Shown here piece after piece: positions 61,626-64,000 of a DNA stretch of 64,000 nt. The notes beneath the pieces are model-generated. The model was not told the origin of the DNA. It searched no databases and saw only the letters and a list, made by a program, of their open reading frames with translations. The stretch is from an uncultured Synechococcaceae cyanobacterium (lineage in GTDB: Bacteria; Cyanobacteriota; Cyanobacteriia; PCC-6307; Cyanobiaceae): the NCBI GenBank assembly GCA_902537395.1, contig CACBBE010000001.1, positions 58,559 through 122,558 of the forward strand, written 5' to 3'. The number at the start of each line of letters is the position of its first letter. The first letter of the stretch is position 1. Position numbers and translations under genes: made by a program.

Positions 61626-63047
61626 ATGTCTAAATCTCCTCAAGATGTTTTAAGTCAAATTAAAGACGAAGGAATTGAACTCATCGATTTAAAATTCACT
61701 GATATTCATGGAAAATGGCAACATTTAACTCTTACATCAGACATGATAGAGGAGGATTCTTTTACAGAAGGTTTAGCATTTGATGGCTCATCAATAAGAG
61801 GTTGGAAAGCAATTAATGCCTCGGATATGTCAATGGTGCCTGATGCTAGTACAGCTTGGATAGATCCTTTTTATAAACATAAAACTCTCAGCATGATTTG
61901 CTCTATTCAAGAGCCTAGAAGCGGGGAACCTTATGATAGGTGTCCAAGAGCTTTAGCTCAAAAAGCTTTAAAATATTTAGAATCGACTGGTATAGCAGAT
62001 ACTGCATTTTTTGGACCAGAACCAGAATTCTTTTTATTTGATGATGTTAGATATGACTCTAAAGAAGGAGGTTGTTTTTATAGTGTAGATACTATTGAAG
62101 CCCCATGGAATACAGGGAGAATTGAAGAAGGGGGGAACTTAGGATACAAAATACAATATAAAGAAGGATATTTTCCAGTAGCTCCAAATGATACTGCGCA
62201 AGACATCAGATCTGAGATGCTTCTTCTTATGGGTGAATTAGGTATTCCCACAGAAAAACATCACCATGAAGTTGCTGGTGCCGGCCAACACGAGCTTGGG
62301 ATGAAATTTGATTCGTTAATAAATGCTGCTGATAACGTTATGACTTATAAATACGTTGTCAGAAATGTTGCAAAAAAATATGGAAAAACAGCAACTTTTA
62401 TGCCCAAACCTGTTTTTAACGACAACGGAACAGGAATGCATGTTCACCAAAGTTTATGGAAGAGTGGACAGCCCCTATTCTTTGGTGAAGGATCATATGC
62501 AAATTTATCTCAAACAGCAAGATGGTACATCGGAGGCATACTTAAACATGCTCCATCATTTTTAGCATTTACTAACCCAACTACTAATAGTTATAAACGA
62601 TTGGTTCCAGGATTCGAAGCACCTGTAAATCTAGTTTATTCTGAAGGTAATAGATCAGCTGCGGTAAGAATACCTTTAACAGGTCCAAGCCCTAAAGCAA
62701 AAAGACTAGAATTCAGATCAGGTGACGCACTTGCAAATCCTTACTTAGCATTCTCTGTAATGATGCTTGCTGGTATAGATGGAATTAAAAATCAAATTGA
62801 TCCTGGTGATGGAGTTGATGTTGATTTATTTGAACTTCCAGCTGATGAACTTGCAAAAATTGATACAGTACCTTCATCTCTAAATGACTCACTTAATGCG
62901 CTAAAAGCAGATAAGGATTATCTATTAGCTGGTGGAGTATTTACTGAAGATTTTATTGATAACTTTATCGATATAAAATACGAAGAGGTACAACAATTAA
63001 GACAAAGGCCACATCCCCATGAATTCTTTATGTATTACGATGCATAA
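61626..63047 (+). CDS. glnA: Glutamine synthetase type I
   Basis: [14 protein letters not shown]...[10 protein letters not shown]...[17 protein letters not shown]...[15 protein letters not shown]. Confidence 0.98.
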   Translation: MSKSPQDVLSQIKDEGIELIDLKFTDIHGKWQHLTLTSDMIEEDSFTEGLAFDGSSIRGWKAINASDMSMVPDASTAWIDPFYKHKTLSMICSIQEPRSGEPYDRCPRALAQKALKYLESTGIADTAFFGPEPEFFLFDDVRYDSKEGGCFYSVDTIEAPWNTGRIEEGGNLGYKIQYKEGYFPVAPNDTAQDIRSEMLLLMGELGIPTEKHHHEVAGAGQHELGMKFDSLINAADNVMTYKYVVRNVAKKYGKTATFMPKPVFNDNGTGMHVHQSLWKSGQPLFFGEGSYANLSQTARWYIGGILKHAPSFLAFTNPTTNSYKRLVPGFEAPVNLVYSEGNRSAAVRIPLTGPSPKAKRLEFRSGDALANPYLAFSVMMLAGIDGIKNQIDPGDGVDVDLFELPADELAKIDTVPSSLNDSLNALKADKDYLLAGGVFTEDFIDNFIDIKYEEVQQLRQRPHPHEFFMYYDA

Positions 63048-63071
63048 ATAAAACAACACATTAGTTTAAAT

Positions 63072-63120
63072 TAATCAATTTGAGAAATATCACAAAATAT
63101 TCTCAAATTGATTTTTTTTT
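63072..63120 (+). terminator. Rho-independent terminator of glnA
   Basis: AATCAATTTGAGAA ... TTCTCAAATTGATT 14-bp stem followed by a T-run. Confidence 0.92.
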
Positions 63121-63149
63121 TGTTGGAATATAGATATATAAATTAAAAA

Positions 63150-64000
63150 ATGGCTAGGGAATCAATTACAAAAATTGCATATAAAACGCTACAACAAAGT
63201 AAAAGCATTGCAGGTTTCGCTCACAAGCAGATCAGTTCAAGATTAATGAATTTTATTCTTCCCGATTCAAAGCTTGAAAATTTTGATATCGATAGAGATC
63301 TTCTAATGCAAATTCAAAATTCAATGGATATTTTAAGAGAAGAAGATTGGAATGATGCAGAAAAAAATATATATCCAAAAAAATTATTGTTCGACGAACC
63401 ATGGCTTAGATATCTAACTCAATATCCTAAAATTTGGCTCGATATGCCTAATACATGGGATAGACGCAGAAAACAAAACTTTGATGATCTTCCAAAATCA
63501 ATTGATAAAGATAATTATCCTCAATATTACTTGAGAAATTTCCATCATCAAACAGATGGTTATCTATCAGATTTTTCAGCTAGCATTTATGACCTACAAG
63601 TTGAGATACTTTTCAATGGTAGTGCTGACTCAATGAGGAGAAGAATAATTAAGCCAATAAAAGAAGGACTTGAATTTTTTAGAGATAGAAAAAAAACTTC
63701 TATAAAAATACTTGATGTGGCTACAGGATCAGGAAGAACATTAAAACAATTAAGAGCCGCATTTCCTAAAGAAAAAATTACAGGAATTGATTTATCTGAT
63801 TCATACTTAAAAGAGGCAAGTAGATATATTTCAGATTTAGATGGAGATTTAATTCAGTTAATAAAAGGTAATGCTGAGGAATTACCTTTCGAAAATGATA
63901 GTTTTCAATGCATTTCTTGTGTTTACTTATTTCATGAATTACCTAGAACAATTAGAGCAAAAGTATTAAATGAATTTTTTAGAGTTCTTGAACCTGGAGG
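63150..64000 (+). CDS. Class I SAM-dependent methyltransferase (truncated by window end)
   Basis: Hand translation MARESITKIAYKTLQQ...; motif I ILDVATGSGRTLKQLRAAFPKEKITGIDLSDSYLKEA. Confidence 0.88.
   Translation, partial: MARESITKIAYKTLQQSKSIAGFAHKQISSRLMNFILPDSKLENFDIDRDLLMQIQNSMDILREEDWNDAEKNIYPKKLLFDEPWLRYLTQYPKIWLDMPNTWDRRRKQNFDDLPKSIDKDNYPQYYLRNFHHQTDGYLSDFSASIYDLQVEILFNGSADSMRRRIIKPIKEGLEFFRDRKKTSIKILDVATGSGRTLKQLRAAFPKEKITGIDLSDSYLKEASRYISDLDGDLIQLIKGNAEELPFENDSFQCISCVYLFHELPRTIRAKVLNEFFRVLEPG

Overview
The window is a very AT-rich, tightly packed bacterial chromosome segment. Gene content and order (psaK, HemJ, CCB4-like, DUF2499/DUF3593, DUF3110-dnaJ-dnaK, glnA with an NtcA-like promoter, cobN/metH, DUF1651) indicate a picocyanobacterium, most likely a high-light Prochlorococcus. 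I support about 65 protein-coding genes, almost all core housekeeping, two tRNAs (Met-CAT and Ser-GGA, both minus strand), one strong terminator and a likely NtcA promoter. I saw no rRNA, CRISPR array, transposase, integrase or prophage genes. The least ordinary stretch is about 9.3-11.4 kb. It holds a protein with an N-terminal ribbon-helix-helix-like segment and a C-terminal J-domain, a small predicted secreted protein, and three intergenic copies of a 45-bp odd-centred dyad element (9302-9346, 9829-9873, 10006-10050) with the same internal geometry. I could find no further copies by eye in the rest of the window. I propose this as the best candidate for an undescribed cis/trans regulatory or DNA-organising system. 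Lesser points are two unlisted small ORFs, a probable non-canonical start codon for scpB, a ClpS paralog with changed N-degron pocket residues, and several dyads in divergent promoters. Functions are assigned from recognisable motifs in the translations; no database search was run.
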